NCBI RefSeq assembly: GCF_009905735.1
Contig: NZ_JAAALE010000002.1
Coordinates: 248,001-312,000 of the forward strand
DNA: 64,000 bases
Direction of reading: 5' to 3'
Source of the DNA: Porphyrobacter sp. SLTP
Lineage (GTDB): Bacteria > Pseudomonadota > Alphaproteobacteria > Sphingomonadales > Sphingomonadaceae
In this document: positions 36,147 through 45,934 of the stretch, piece by piece
Position numbering within the stretch: the stretch's first letter is position 1
Layout: each line of letters begins with the position of its first letter
Notes under the pieces: model-generated
Databases searched by the model: none
What the model was told of the DNA's origin: nothing
What the model saw: only the letters and a program-made list of their open reading frames with translations
Translations under genes and position numbers: made by a program

Positions 36147-38132
36147 ATGATCCCCGAAATCGGACTGGCCGCCCTGTGGCTCGCCGCCGCGCTGGCGGTG
36201 TTGCAGATGGTCTCGGGCGCCTTTGCGCTGAAGGCGGCGGAAGGCGCGGTCAATCCGCTCGCGATCTACGCGCGCCCCGCGGCCGTGGTGCAGGCTTTCC
36301 TTGCGGTGCTGGCCTTCCTGATGCTGCTGTGGTCCTTCGCGATCACCGACCTGTCGATCAAGCTGGTCGCGAGCAATTCGCACTCGATGAAGCCGCTGCT
36401 TTACAAGCTGACGGGAACCTGGGGGAACCACGAAGGCTCGATGCTGCTGTGGGTCGGCGTGCTGGCGCTATCGGGCGGGTTGCTGGCCGGGTTCGAGAAG
36501 CGGCTGCCGGAACGCACCATGGGCGCGACGCTGGCGGTGCAGGGCTTTGTGGCGCTGGGCTTCTATGCCTTCCTGCTGTTGTCCTCCAACCCGTTCGAGC
36601 GTCTGCCGGTCCCGGCTGCTGAGGGCACGGGTCTCAACCCGCTGCTGCAAGATATCGGCCTCGCGATCCACCCACCGACGCTTTATGCGGGCTATGTCGG
36701 CCTGTCGGTCGCGTTCAGCCTCGCCATGGGCGCGCTGCTGACCAATCAGGTCAACCCCTCCTTCGCCCGCGTGCTGCGCCCCTGGGTGCTGGGTGCGTGG
36801 GTGCTGCTGACCTTCGGGATCACCGCCGGTTCCTATTGGGCCTATTATGAGCTCGGCTGGGGCGGCTGGTGGTTCTGGGATCCGGTTGAGAACGCCTCGC
36901 TGATGCCGTGGCTCGCTGCGACCGCACTGATGCATTCGGTGAGCGTCCTTGCGGCGCGCGATGCGCTGCGGACGTGGACGATCATGCTGGGCGTGCTCGC
37001 GTTCTCGATGTCGATGCTGGGTACGTTCCTCGTGCGGTCAGGCGTGCTGACCAGCGTCCATGCCTTCGCTGTCGATCCTGAGCGCGGAGCGTTCATCCTT
37101 GGGCTGCTGGGTCTCTACATTGGCGGGGCGTTCACGATCTTTGCCCTGCGCGCTGGCGCCGTGGCCGAGGGCAAGCGCTTTGCCATTGCTAGCCGCGAAG
37201 GCGCGTTGGTGTTCAACAATGTGATGCTGTCCGCGATCCTTGCGATCGTGTTGCTGGGCACGCTCTATCCGCTGCTGACCGAGGTGTTCGACGTGCGCGT
37301 GTCGGTCGGCCCGCCTTACTTTAACCCGGCGGGCGCTATCTTCGCCATTCCGATGCTGCTGGTGATGGCGGTCGGCCCGCTGCTGCGCTGGAAGAGCGAC
37401 AAGCCCGCACGGCTCCAGTTCGAGCTGGCGCTGATCGCGGCGCTGGTGATCGGCGTGATCGCGCTGGTGAGCTTCTTCGGTCAGTTCCCGCTGCTGCCGC
37501 TGCTAGGCCTTGGCCTTGCGGCCGCGCTGGCGGTGGCTGCCTTCCTGCCGCTGCGTGGGCGCAATCTCGCACGCGTGCCGGTCGCAACCTGGGGCATGGT
37601 GCTCGCCCATTTCGGCATAGCAGTGTCCTTGTTCGGCATGGCCTGCGAAGGCGCGTTCTCGCAGGAGCGCCTTGCCGCGGTTGCGCCGGGCGGCACCGAG
37701 CAGATCGGCGATTTCGCTGTCACGCTTGAAAGCGTCACGCCCGTTGCGGGTCCGAACTGGACCGCGATTGAGGCACGGCTGGCGGTCAGCAGGGATGGCG
37801 GCGAGCCGGTGATCCTCAATCCGCAGGCGCGCAACTTCTGGTCGCCGCCACAATCCACCAGCGAAAGCGCGCTGCTGACCCGCTGGGACGGGCAGCTTTA
37901 CGCAGTGATCGGCAATCAGGCCGAGGATGGCCGCTGGCAAATCCGGGTGTGGTGGAAGCCGTTTGTGACCTTCATCTGGTACGGCGGATTGCTGATCGCG
38001 CTGGGCGGCATTCTGGCGATTGCGGGCCGCGTGAAGGTCGACGTGAAGCGTCGTGCAGCGGTGACCAAGGGAGCAGAGCGCCGCGCCGATGTCGAGGCGC
38101 TTGATGTCGCCTCGCCGGTCCCGGCGGAGTAG
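36147..38132 (+). CDS. ccmF: Cytochrome c heme lyase subunit CcmF
   Basis: 661-residue polytopic membrane protein of the heme-handling superfamily that ligates heme to apocytochrome c. The WWD domain is present: GSYWAYYELGWGGWWFWDPVENASLMPWL. LTGTWGNHEGSMLLWV and IGLAIHPPTLYAGYVG are conserved blocks with heme-ligand histidines. The C-terminal periplasmic domain precedes the last helix FIWYGGLLIALGGILAI. It lies 27 bases after ccmE and is followed by ccmG after 4 bases. Confidence 0.97.
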   Translation: MIPEIGLAALWLAAALAVLQMVSGAFALKAAEGAVNPLAIYARPAAVVQAFLAVLAFLMLLWSFAITDLSIKLVASNSHSMKPLLYKLTGTWGNHEGSMLLWVGVLALSGGLLAGFEKRLPERTMGATLAVQGFVALGFYAFLLLSSNPFERLPVPAAEGTGLNPLLQDIGLAIHPPTLYAGYVGLSVAFSLAMGALLTNQVNPSFARVLRPWVLGAWVLLTFGITAGSYWAYYELGWGGWWFWDPVENASLMPWLAATALMHSVSVLAARDALRTWTIMLGVLAFSMSMLGTFLVRSGVLTSVHAFAVDPERGAFILGLLGLYIGGAFTIFALRAGAVAEGKRFAIASREGALVFNNVMLSAILAIVLLGTLYPLLTEVFDVRVSVGPPYFNPAGAIFAIPMLLVMAVGPLLRWKSDKPARLQFELALIAALVIGVIALVSFFGQFPLLPLLGLGLAAALAVAAFLPLRGRNLARVPVATWGMVLAHFGIAVSLFGMACEGAFSQERLAAVAPGGTEQIGDFAVTLESVTPVAGPNWTAIEARLAVSRDGGEPVILNPQARNFWSPPQSTSESALLTRWDGQLYAVIGNQAEDGRWQIRVWWKPFVTFIWYGGLLIALGGILAIAGRVKVDVKRRAAVTKGAERRADVEALDVASPVPAE

Positions 38133-38136
38133 GCCG

Positions 38137-38667
38137 ATGCGCTCGCGTCTGTTCCTGTGGGTGCCGCTCGCCCTGTTCGCCTTCTTTGCGGGGGTCGCGG
38201 GCTATATGTTGACGCAGGAGAAGGACGAGTTCGTCGAAAGCACGATGATCGGCCAGCCCTTGCCCGATTTCGCGCTCGATCCTGCGTTCGGTGGACTGCC
38301 GGGGGCAGCCAAGGGCGACCTCGTCGGAGGCAAGCCGCGCCTGCTCAACATCTGGGCCAGCTGGTGCACACCCTGCATTGCCGAAGCACCGCAACTCGAA
38401 GCGCTGCAAGCCCGCGGCGTGGAGATTGTCGGGATCGCCATCCGCGACCGGCCGGAGGATGTCGCCAATTTCCTTGGCCGCTACGGCAATCCCTATGCGC
38501 GGATTGGCAGCGACCGCATTTCCGAAGTGCAGCTGGCGATCGGATCGTCGGGGGTGCCGGAAACCTTTGTGATCGATGCCAAGGGCGTAATCCGCTATCA
38601 GCATATTGGCGACATCCGGCCCGAGCATGTCGCGGTGCTGCTGGAAGAACTGGAGAAGGCCCGATGA
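38137..38667 (+). CDS. ccmG: Thiol:disulfide interchange protein CcmG/DsbE
   Basis: 176-residue membrane-anchored thioredoxin-like protein. One N-terminal helix (RLFLWVPLALFAFFAGVAGYM) is followed by the thioredoxin fold with active site WASWCTPC (Cys77, Cys80) and the cis-proline region GVPETFVIDAKG. It reduces apocytochrome c cysteines before heme attachment. ATG 38137 is chosen since the upstream in-frame residues lie within ccmF. The stop overlaps ccmH by four bases (ATGA). Confidence 0.95.
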   Translation: MRSRLFLWVPLALFAFFAGVAGYMLTQEKDEFVESTMIGQPLPDFALDPAFGGLPGAAKGDLVGGKPRLLNIWASWCTPCIAEAPQLEALQARGVEIVGIAIRDRPEDVANFLGRYGNPYARIGSDRISEVQLAIGSSGVPETFVIDAKGVIRYQHIGDIRPEHVAVLLEELEKAR

Positions 38668-39092
38668 TCCGCGCTGTCGTGGCTCTGCTGCTGGCCCTGC
38701 TCGCCATTCCGGCCTTGGCGCAGGACTCGATGCCGCCGGCGCCCTATGCCTATAATCAGCTCGACGATCCGCGGCTTGAGGCCGAAGCGACCGCGCTGAT
38801 GCACACGCTGCGCTGCCTCAAGTGCCAATCGCAGAGCATCGCGGATTCCGACGCGCCGATGGCGGGCGATATGCGCCATCAGGTGCGCAGCCGTATTCTG
38901 GCAGGCGAAAGCCCCGACCAGATTCGCGGCTGGCTGATCGCCCGCTATGGCGATTACGTCAGCTACGAGCCTGAGGTCAGCGCGACCACCTGGCCGCTGT
39001 TCGCAGCGCCGGTGTTGCTGCTGCTGATCGTAGGAGGCGTGCTGCTGCGGCGGCTGGGCAAGCGGCGCAGCGATGCGGGGGATGCGGCATGA
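38664..39092 (+). CDS. ccmH: Cytochrome c-type biogenesis protein CcmH
   Basis: 142 residues. Signal peptide (IRAVVALLLALLAIPALAQ), the redox motif LRCLKCQSQSI with Cys51 and Cys54, a three-helix periplasmic bundle ending GWLIARYGDYVSYEP, and one C-terminal membrane helix (LFAAPVLLLLIVGGVLL). This is the short CcmH (CcmL) form; the TPR part is a separate protein encoded next. Both flanking junctions are four-base ATGA overlaps. Confidence 0.94.
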   Translation: MIRAVVALLLALLAIPALAQDSMPPAPYAYNQLDDPRLEAEATALMHTLRCLKCQSQSIADSDAPMAGDMRHQVRSRILAGESPDQIRGWLIARYGDYVSYEPEVSATTWPLFAAPVLLLLIVGGVLLRRLGKRRSDAGDAA

Positions 39093-39736
39093 TCGGCGGC
39101 TGGCTGGCGATTGGCGCTTTGGCGCTGGCAGCGTTCGCGCTTGCGGTGTTGCTGCTCAAGCTCCCGCGTGAAGGCATGACGCTGTTCGGCGCTGTGCTGG
39201 TATTCGGCCTGGCGGGCTATGCCTGGCAGGGCTCACCGGGGCAGGCTTCTGCGCCCAAGGGGGAGGCGGAGGCTGCGTCGGGGCAGGGCGAGGCGATGGT
39301 TGAAGGACGCGCCGCGCTGTTCTCGCGCACACTGCCGGCGCCCGACTACCTCGTCACCTCCGACGCCTTTGCCCGCCGCGGCAAGTTTGCCGATGCGGCC
39401 AACCTCCTCCAGCGCGGCTTGGCTGAGAACCCCCGCGACGTGGAGAGCTGGCTGGCGCTGGGCCTCGCGTTGGTCGGCCATGCCGATGGTTTTGTGACGC
39501 CGGCTGCGGTGCAGGCCTTCGGTCGGGCCAAGGCGATCGATCCGGGCCATCCGGGCGCAGAGTACTTCCTCGGCTTTGCCTATCTCCAGAGCGGTGAGAT
39601 CGTTGCGGCGCGCAATGTCTGGCAAGGTCTGCTCGCCAACTCGCCGCCCGAGGCGCCTTGGCGGGAGGGGCTTGCCGCCGAAGTTGCCCGGCTCAACGAC
39701 ATGATCGCCCGCGCGCCGATGCTTCAGGGCCAATGA
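39089..39736 (+). CDS. ccmI: CcmI/CycH-like cytochrome c biogenesis protein with TPR region
   Basis: 215 residues. Two N-terminal hydrophobic segments (LAIGALALAAFALAVLLLK and MTLFGAVLVFGLAGYAW) are followed by a periplasmic TPR-like domain: ADAANLLQRGLAENPRDVES and GRAKAIDPGHPGAEYFLGFAYLQSGE. CcmI binds the C-terminus of apocytochrome c and passes it to the heme lyase. It is shorter than classical CcmI (about 400) and the call leans on the operon position, ATGA-coupled to ccmH. Confidence 0.82.
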   Translation: MIGGWLAIGALALAAFALAVLLLKLPREGMTLFGAVLVFGLAGYAWQGSPGQASAPKGEAEAASGQGEAMVEGRAALFSRTLPAPDYLVTSDAFARRGKFADAANLLQRGLAENPRDVESWLALGLALVGHADGFVTPAAVQAFGRAKAIDPGHPGAEYFLGFAYLQSGEIVAARNVWQGLLANSPPEAPWREGLAAEVARLNDMIARAPMLQGQ

Positions 39737-39874
39737 CGCCTTGCTCTCTGGCGCGCGCCACCCGCGCTGATATTGTTGCAGGTGCGAATAGGCAGTGCTA
39801 GGCGCGCTGCCTCATCGGCCTGAATGGTTCCGGCAGGATGGGCAGTACCGCGGGATACGGGAAATCCGATCAAG

Positions 39875-41818
39875 ATGAGCAGCGTAGCCAATACTGACGA
39901 ACCCGTCGCCGCGAGCGCCCATAGCCACGGGCACAGCGCATCGACGCTGACCCTTGCGGTCGGCGCCGTCGGCGTCGTGTTCGGTGACATCGGCACCAGC
40001 CCGCTTTACGCCTTCCGCGAGACCTTCGCCGCGCACCACGGCACAATCGGGATCACGCCCGATGCCGAGCATATCCACGGTGTGCTGAGCCTCGTGTTCT
40101 GGTCGATGATGATGGTGGTGACGGTCAAATATGTCCTCACCATTATGCGCGCCGACAACAAGGGCGAAGGCGGCAGCCTTGCCTTGCTCGCGCTGATCCG
40201 GCGCGCTTCGGACAATCGCCGGTGGACGGCGCCGCTGATCCTGCTGGGCGTGTTCGCCACCGCGCTGTTCTACGGCGACAGCATGATCACTCCGGCGATC
40301 TCGGTTCTGTCCGCGACCGAGGGTCTGCAATACATCGTCCCCGGCTTCAAACCGTGGATCGTGCCGACGGCGGTGGCGATCCTGTTTGGCCTGTTCGCGA
40401 TCCAGTCGCGCGGGTCGGGCAAGGTCGGCAAGCTGTTCGGCCCGATCATGCTGACCTATTTCGGGATGCTGGCGACGCTGGGTGTGATGCACCTCAGCGC
40501 CAATCCCGCGATCATTCTGGAAACGATCAACCCCATCAACGCGCTGCGGTTTTTCCAGTCTGATGGCTTTACCGCCTTCATCGCTCTGGGCAGCGTGGTG
40601 CTGGCGGTGACCGGTGCCGAGGCGCTTTACGCTGACATGGGCCATTTCGGACGCAAGCCGATCGGGCTGTCGTGGCTGACTTTCGTGTTTCCGGCGCTGA
40701 TGCTCAATTACATGGGGCAGGGCGCGATGATCCTATCGGCAAGTTCGCCCGCGGCTGCGGCTGCGCTCGTCAAGGATCCGTTCTTCCTGATGATCCCTGA
40801 CCTTGTTCGCGTGCCAGTGATCATCCTCGCGCTGCTCGCCACGATTATTGCCAGCCAGGCGGTGATTTCGGGGGCCTTCAGCCTGACCCAGCAAGCGATC
40901 CAGCTCGGCTTCATCCCGCGTATGGAAATCCGCCACACCAGCGCATCGGCTGCGGGGCAAATCTACATCCCGACAATCAACTGGGGTCTGATGGTGATGG
41001 TGATCCTGCTGGTGCTGTTCTTCCAGTCATCGACCAATCTTGCCGCGGCCTATGGCATCGCAGTGACCGGGGCGATGTTCATCGACACGCTGCTGCTGGC
41101 GGCCGTCCTGTTCTCGCTGTGGCGCTGGCCGGTATGGAAGGCGCTTCCGCTGGTCGCTGCGTTCCTGATCGTCGACATTGCCTATTTCGGTGCGAACCTG
41201 ATCAAGGTGCCGCAGGGCGGCTGGGTGCCGCTGCTGATCGGCTTCGTGATCTTCACTCTGCTCACCACCTGGTCGCGCGGACGCGAGCTGATGCGGGCGA
41301 GCATGTCCGAAAGCGCGCTGCCGATCGAGATTTTCGCCAAGAGCGCGCAGAACAGCGCCACCCGCGTGCCGGGAACGGCCGTGTTCATGGCCTCGACAAA
41401 CACCGGCGTGCCATCGGCGCTGCTGCACAATATCAAGCACAACAAGGTGCTGCACGAACGCATCCTCATCCTGACCGTGGCGGTGCAGGATGTGCCCTAT
41501 CTCGAATCGATCGAACGCTATTCGTGCAAGGATCTGGGCAACGGCTTCTACCGGGTCACGATCCGCTGTGGCTTCCTTGAAGAAACCGATGTGCCCGCGC
41601 TGCTGCGCACGCTCGACCTGTGCGGCGCGCCGTTCGACATGATGCACACCAGCTTCTTCCTGTCCCGGCAAACGCTGCTCGCATCAGCCAAGCCGGGCAT
41701 GGCGATCTGGCGCGAGAAGCTGTTCGCCTGGATGCTGCGCAACGCGGCGAGCGCGATGGAATTCTTCCGGCTGCCCACCAACCGCGTGGTTGAGCTGGGG
41801 AGTCAGGTGGAAATCTGA
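39875..41818 (+). CDS. kup: KUP family low-affinity potassium transporter
   Basis: 647 residues from ATG 39875; an in-frame ATG at 39824 would add 17 unconserved residues. The family start [26 protein letters not shown] is evident. About twelve membrane helices follow, with [43 protein letters not shown] and [32 protein letters not shown] cytoplasmic domain closes the protein. It takes up K+ with protons. The 138-base gap before it (39737-39874) has no gene. Confidence 0.95.
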   Translation: MSSVANTDEPVAASAHSHGHSASTLTLAVGAVGVVFGDIGTSPLYAFRETFAAHHGTIGITPDAEHIHGVLSLVFWSMMMVVTVKYVLTIMRADNKGEGGSLALLALIRRASDNRRWTAPLILLGVFATALFYGDSMITPAISVLSATEGLQYIVPGFKPWIVPTAVAILFGLFAIQSRGSGKVGKLFGPIMLTYFGMLATLGVMHLSANPAIILETINPINALRFFQSDGFTAFIALGSVVLAVTGAEALYADMGHFGRKPIGLSWLTFVFPALMLNYMGQGAMILSASSPAAAAALVKDPFFLMIPDLVRVPVIILALLATIIASQAVISGAFSLTQQAIQLGFIPRMEIRHTSASAAGQIYIPTINWGLMVMVILLVLFFQSSTNLAAAYGIAVTGAMFIDTLLLAAVLFSLWRWPVWKALPLVAAFLIVDIAYFGANLIKVPQGGWVPLLIGFVIFTLLTTWSRGRELMRASMSESALPIEIFAKSAQNSATRVPGTAVFMASTNTGVPSALLHNIKHNKVLHERILILTVAVQDVPYLESIERYSCKDLGNGFYRVTIRCGFLEETDVPALLRTLDLCGAPFDMMHTSFFLSRQTLLASAKPGMAIWREKLFAWMLRNAASAMEFFRLPTNRVVELGSQVEI

Positions 41819-41820
41819 CC

Positions 41821-42297
41821 TTGCGGGCGCTCGCTCTCGCCCTTGGGCCGCTGTGCCTGATGGTAGCAGCGTGTGCGCCAGAGGCAGCTGGCGAAGCGCA
41901 GGTATCCGGCAAGGAGCAGGCAGCGATGACGAACCCGGTCTTTCATTTCGAAATTCCCGTCACCGACATGGACCGGGCCATTGCTTTCTACGAAGACGTA
42001 TTTGGCTACCGGCTGACCCGCGAAGAGGTCGATGGCTATGACATGGCGTTCTTCCCGCGTGCGGGCGATGCGCCGGGCGCAAGCGGAGCCTTGGCCAAGG
42101 GCGACGTCTATCGCCCGTCGCATGATGGGCCAGTGATCTACTTCGACGTGCCCGATATCGACGCTGTACTCGCGCGGGCGGAGGCACGCGGAGCGAAGGT
42201 GCTCTATGCCAAGAAGGATATTGGCGAGGCGGGCTTCGTTGCGGAAATCGAGGATAGCGAGGGCAACCGGATTGCCCTGTCACAAGTGAAGCCCTGA
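41821..42297 (+). CDS. VOC (glyoxalase-like) family protein, probably a lipoprotein
   Basis: The VOC core NPVFHFEIPVTDMDRAIAFYEDVFGYRL ... VIYFDVPDIDAVLARAEARGAKVLYAKKDIGEAGFVAEIEDSEGNRIALSQ is one betaalphabetabetabeta pair. From TTG 41821, two bases after the kup stop, the protein is 158 residues and begins with a perfect lipoprotein signal: MRALALALGPLCLMVAAC, lipobox VAAC, Cys18. The alternative ATG 41926 has AAGGAG upstream and would give a plain 123-residue cytosolic VOC protein. Both are credible; the signal is judged too good to be chance. Metal ligands and substrate are unassigned. Confidence 0.75.
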   Translation: MRALALALGPLCLMVAACAPEAAGEAQVSGKEQAAMTNPVFHFEIPVTDMDRAIAFYEDVFGYRLTREEVDGYDMAFFPRAGDAPGASGALAKGDVYRPSHDGPVIYFDVPDIDAVLARAEARGAKVLYAKKDIGEAGFVAEIEDSEGNRIALSQVKP

Positions 42298-42948
42298 TCA
42301 GCCCCCCGTCGGCGGCTCGTCCTTCAGCGGCTCGTCACGGTCCTCGAAGCTCAGCCCGTGCTTCAGCAGCATCGGAATCTGGCTGAAGGTGAACAGGAAG
42401 GTCAGCGGCAGGAACACCCACAGCTTGGCCCACAGCCAACCTTCGAAATCCATCTGCGCGCGCAGGACTTCATTGAGCCCCGCCAGCACCAGGAAGAACA
42501 CCCCCCAGTTGCGCGAAAGCTTGAGCCAGCCTTCGTCCGACAGGCCCTCGAAGGCGGCTTCGAGCAGGATCTTGAGCATCGCTCGCCCGGCAACATACCC
42601 GGCCAGCAGCACCGCGCCGAAAGTCGCATAGATAATCGTCGGCTTGATCTGCACGAAAGTGGGATCGCCGAAGAAGATCGTCAGACTGCCAAAGCCAACG
42701 ATCAGCGCGGTCGAAAACCACAACATCGGCGACACCTTGCCCAGCCGCCATTTCGAGACCAGCAGCGCGATAACGGCGGCGACCATGAACGCGCCCGTGC
42801 CGTTGATGATCGCGCCGAGTTCGCCCGCTGCACTCACCTTGTCGGGCGCGCTCCAGCGATAGACGCCGAGGAACACCACCAGCGGGCCGTAATCGACCGC
42901 GACGTTGAGCCAGCTCGACGCGGCCTTCTTGGTTTCATTGTCGCTCAT
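42298..42948 (-). CDS. yciB: Inner membrane-spanning protein YciB (septation protein A)
   Basis: 216 residues, five or six membrane helices. The N-terminal block VDYGPLVVFLGVYRW, then IFFGDPTFVQIKPTIIYATFGAVLLAG and the C-terminal RNWGVFFLVLAGLNEVLRAQ and LWVFLPLTFLFTFSQIPMLLKHGL are the family signature. YciB affects envelope integrity and septation. The ATG at 42948 overlaps the ftsY stop (TGATG), the usual ftsY-yciB pairing in alphaproteobacteria. Confidence 0.94.
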   Translation of the reverse strand: MSDNETKKAASSWLNVAVDYGPLVVFLGVYRWSAPDKVSAAGELGAIINGTGAFMVAAVIALLVSKWRLGKVSPMLWFSTALIVGFGSLTIFFGDPTFVQIKPTIIYATFGAVLLAGYVAGRAMLKILLEAAFEGLSDEGWLKLSRNWGVFFLVLAGLNEVLRAQMDFEGWLWAKLWVFLPLTFLFTFSQIPMLLKHGLSFEDRDEPLKDEPPTGG

Positions 42949-43871
42949 CACGCCACTCCGGCAATCACGCGGGCGACCAGATCGGGGTCGAACGGGCGCA
43001 GGTCTTCCATCTTCTCGCCGACGCCGATGGCGTGGATGGGGAGGCCATATTGCTCCGCCGCCGCGACCAGCACGCCGCCGCGTGCGGTGCCATCGAGCTT
43101 GGTCATGATCAGGCCGGTCACGCCCGCGACTTCTTTGAACACGTCAATCTGGGCGAGCGCGTTCTGGCCATTGGTCGCATCCAGCACCAGCACCACATCA
43201 TGCGGCGCTTCGGGGTTGATCCGGCCGAGGACGCGGCGGATTTTCGCCAGCTCCTCCATCAGCTCCTTCTTGTTCTGGAGGCGCCCGGCGGTGTCGACGA
43301 TCAGCGCGTCGATCCCGGTGTCGGTCGCCTGTTTGACCGCGTCGAACACAATCGCCGCCGGATCGCCGCCCTCGGGCCCGCGCACCAGATCTACGCCGAT
43401 GCGGCCCGCCCAAGTCGCTAATTGGCCGATGGCCGCCGCGCGGAAGGTGTCACCCGCTGCCAGCAACACGCCGTAGTCATCCTCCTGAAACAGGTGGGCG
43501 AGTTTGGCGATGGTGGTGGTCTTGCCGCTGCCGTTCACGCCGATCACAAGGATTACCTGCGGGCGCGGGAAGGCGGTGATTTCGAGCGGCTTGGCGACGG
43601 GGCGCAGGATCGCTGCGATCTCTTCGGCCACGGCTTCCTTCAGCTCGCGAGTGGTGATCTCCAGCCCGAAGCGCTTGTCGGACAAGCGCGCCCGGATGCG
43701 GGCCGCCGCGGCCGGGCCGAGGTCGGACATGATCAGCGCATCCTCGACCTCGTCGAGCGTGGCGTCGTCAAGCTTCGCGCTCCCGCCCACCCCGGCAAGG
43801 TTGGCAGTCAGGCGCTCCGATGTCTTGGCGAAGCCGCCGAACAGGCGCTGGCTCCAGCTGGTTTCACTCAT
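42948..43871 (-). CDS. ftsY: Signal recognition particle receptor FtsY
   Basis: 307 residues: a short version lacking the long acidic A domain of E. coli. The N domain precedes the GTPase G domain, with G1 VIGVNGSGKTTTIAKLA at about 110-126, DTFRAAAIGQLATWA, G3 IDALIVDTAGRLQNK and the NKxD-like TKLDGTARGG. It docks SRP-ribosome complexes at the membrane; the matching SRP RNA gene is at 3738-3845. Four-base overlap with mtaB upstream and coupling to yciB downstream. Confidence 0.97.
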   Translation of the reverse strand: MSETSWSQRLFGGFAKTSERLTANLAGVGGSAKLDDATLDEVEDALIMSDLGPAAAARIRARLSDKRFGLEITTRELKEAVAEEIAAILRPVAKPLEITAFPRPQVILVIGVNGSGKTTTIAKLAHLFQEDDYGVLLAAGDTFRAAAIGQLATWAGRIGVDLVRGPEGGDPAAIVFDAVKQATDTGIDALIVDTAGRLQNKKELMEELAKIRRVLGRINPEAPHDVVLVLDATNGQNALAQIDVFKEVAGVTGLIMTKLDGTARGGVLVAAAEQYGLPIHAIGVGEKMEDLRPFDPDLVARVIAGVA

Positions 43872-45043
43872 CCGAGCAGGCCCTCCCTGACCTCGCGCAC
43901 ATTCACTTCGATGATGTCGCCCGCTGCTGTCCCGTCAGGCAGCGCGACGCGGGCATAGTTGGGGGCATAGCCCGTGCCGTCGCGTTCGGCGAGGACGGGG
44001 AGCGTTTCGCCCACAAGGCTGTCGAGCCAGACCGCACGGCGCGCGGCGGCGCGGGCGCGCAGGTCAGCAGCGCGGCTTTTCACCACCTCGCGCGGTACCT
44101 GCGGCATCCGCGCGGCCGGGGTGCCGGGGCGGGGCGAGAAGGGGAAGATGTGGGCATGGACGATGTCGAGCTCGTCGATGATGCCGAGGTTGTCAGCATG
44201 GTGCGCTTGAGTCTCGGTCGGAAAGCCGGCGATCAGGTCAGCGCCGACGGCGATGTCTGGCCGGATCGCCTTGAGGCGCTGAACCAGTTCCACCGCATCG
44301 CGGCGCAGATGACGGCGCTTCATGCGCTTGAGGATCAGGTCGGCGCCGTGCTGCAAGCTGAGGTGCAGGTGCGGCATCACCCGGGGTTCGTGGGCGAGCA
44401 GGTCGAACAGCCCCGCATCAATCTCGATCCCGTCCACCGAGGACAGGCGCAGGCGGGGGAGGCGAGGGAAAGCTGCAAGAATCGCTGCGACCAGCGTGCC
44501 AAGGCGCGGCTCGCTCGGCAGATCATGCCCCCACGAGGTCAGATCGACCCCGGTGAGCACCACCTCCTTGGCTCCGGCTGCCAGATGTTCTTCGACCTCG
44601 CGCAGCACGTCCCCCACGCTCAACGAACGGCTCACCCCGCGCCCCTGCGGTATTACGCAGAAGGTGCAGGCATGGTCGCAGCCGTTCTGCACCGCCACAA
44701 AAGCGCGGGTGCGCGCCGGGGCGATCGGAGGGGCATCGGCGGCGACATTCCACGCCCTCGGATCGAGCTTGGCCGCGTTCGCCACCAGCCCATCAACCTC
44801 AACCATCGCGCCAATGGCGTCACGATCGATCTCCGCTGCGCAGCCCGTCACCACCAGCCGCGCGGTCGGATGGTCACGCCGCGCGCGGCGGATAGCCTTG
44901 CGGGTCTGGCTGAGCGCCTCACCCGTCACCGCGCAGGAATTGACCACCACCAGATCGGTTTCGCCCGCGAGCATTGCGCGCATCCGCTCGCTCTCGGCGA
45001 TGTTCATGCGGCAGCCGAGCGAGATAATCTGCGGAGCGTTCAA
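43868..45043 (-). CDS. mtaB: tRNA t6A37 methylthiotransferase MtaB-type
   Basis: 391-residue radical-SAM methylthiotransferase that converts t6A37 to ms2t6A in tRNA. The N-terminal UPF0004 domain holds the auxiliary cluster cysteines Cys11 (ISLGCRMN), Cys37 (VVNSCAVT) and Cys68 (VTGCAA). The radical-SAM cluster cysteines are Cys122, Cys126 and Cys129 in NGCDHACTFCVIPQGRG. A C-terminal TRAM-like region (GETLPVLAERDGTGYAPNYARV) ends the protein. ATGA overlaps join it to dapF upstream and ftsY downstream. Confidence 0.93.
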   Translation of the reverse strand: MNAPQIISLGCRMNIAESERMRAMLAGETDLVVVNSCAVTGEALSQTRKAIRRARRDHPTARLVVTGCAAEIDRDAIGAMVEVDGLVANAAKLDPRAWNVAADAPPIAPARTRAFVAVQNGCDHACTFCVIPQGRGVSRSLSVGDVLREVEEHLAAGAKEVVLTGVDLTSWGHDLPSEPRLGTLVAAILAAFPRLPRLRLSSVDGIEIDAGLFDLLAHEPRVMPHLHLSLQHGADLILKRMKRRHLRRDAVELVQRLKAIRPDIAVGADLIAGFPTETQAHHADNLGIIDELDIVHAHIFPFSPRPGTPAARMPQVPREVVKSRAADLRARAAARRAVWLDSLVGETLPVLAERDGTGYAPNYARVALPDGTAAGDIIEVNVREVREGLLG

Positions 45044-45870
45044 GCTCCGGCTCCCGCGGCGTAATCATCCCAATTGAAGGTGCCGCGATAGCTTTCGGCC
45101 GCAGGGCCGCTCATCAGGATCGAGCCGCCCGGCTGCCATGCGATCACAAGGTCGCCGCCCGGCAGTGTCACGCGCACCGGGCTCGCCACCAAGCCGCGCC
45201 GGATCGCTGCGACCGCTGTCGCGCAGGCCCCGGTGCCGCAAGCGCGGGTCAACCCGGCGCCGCGTTCCCACACCCGCAGCTTGAGGTGATCCGGCCCGGC
45301 AAGGCTCGCGACATTGACGTTCACCCGCTCGGGAAACAGCGGATCATGCTCGATCACCGGCCCCAGAGTTTCCAGCGGCACGGCATCGGCCTCATCGACG
45401 AGGAAAATCGCGTGCGGATTGCCGACATTGACCGCCATCGGCCCTTCAAGGCTGTCCCACCCGACCGGCATCGTGAAGGTGTCCATCGGAAAGGCGAGCG
45501 GGATCGCGTCCCATTCAAAGCGCGGCGCGCCCATGTCGACCCGTGCGCCGCCGCCCAGCGGTTCGAGCGCAATCGGCCCGCCGCCAGTCTCGATCACTGC
45601 GGGTTCGCCATGCAGGAGTGCCACGGCCCGCGCGGCATTGCCGCAGGCCTCGACCTCGCTGCCATCGGAATTGAAGATCCGCATCCGAAACGCCTGTGTC
45701 TCGCTCGGCTCCAGTAGCACCAGCTGATCGAAGCCGATCCCGGTGCGCCGGTCACCCAGCGCGCGCGCAATATGCGGCGTCATCTGCGGCAGCGGCGTCA
45801 GCCGCGCGTCGAGCACGACGAAGTCGTTGCCCAGCCCGTGCATCTTGATGAAGGCAATCGTCTGCGTCAC
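45040..45870 (-). CDS. dapF: Diaminopimelate epimerase
   Basis: 276 residues from GTG 45870 (TQTIAFIKMHGLGNDFVVLDAR); GTG 45888 would add six residues, and no clear ribosome site decides between them. DapF interconverts LL- and meso-diaminopimelate for lysine and peptidoglycan. The catalytic cysteine pair is present in EACGNAARAVALL and TRACGTGACATAVAA. GIGFDQLVLLEPSE and VNVGNPHAIFLV are also typical. It starts the dapF-mtaB-ftsY-yciB unit. Confidence 0.95.
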   Translation of the reverse strand: MTQTIAFIKMHGLGNDFVVLDARLTPLPQMTPHIARALGDRRTGIGFDQLVLLEPSETQAFRMRIFNSDGSEVEACGNAARAVALLHGEPAVIETGGGPIALEPLGGGARVDMGAPRFEWDAIPLAFPMDTFTMPVGWDSLEGPMAVNVGNPHAIFLVDEADAVPLETLGPVIEHDPLFPERVNVNVASLAGPDHLKLRVWERGAGLTRACGTGACATAVAAIRRGLVASPVRVTLPGGDLVIAWQPGGSILMSGPAAESYRGTFNWDDYAAGAGA

Positions 45871-45934
45871 GGCTGCGCATCTATGCACGCAGGCCGTCCG
45901 CGTCCAGTCCTGCCCGCGGGCAGGGGGCGCAATC

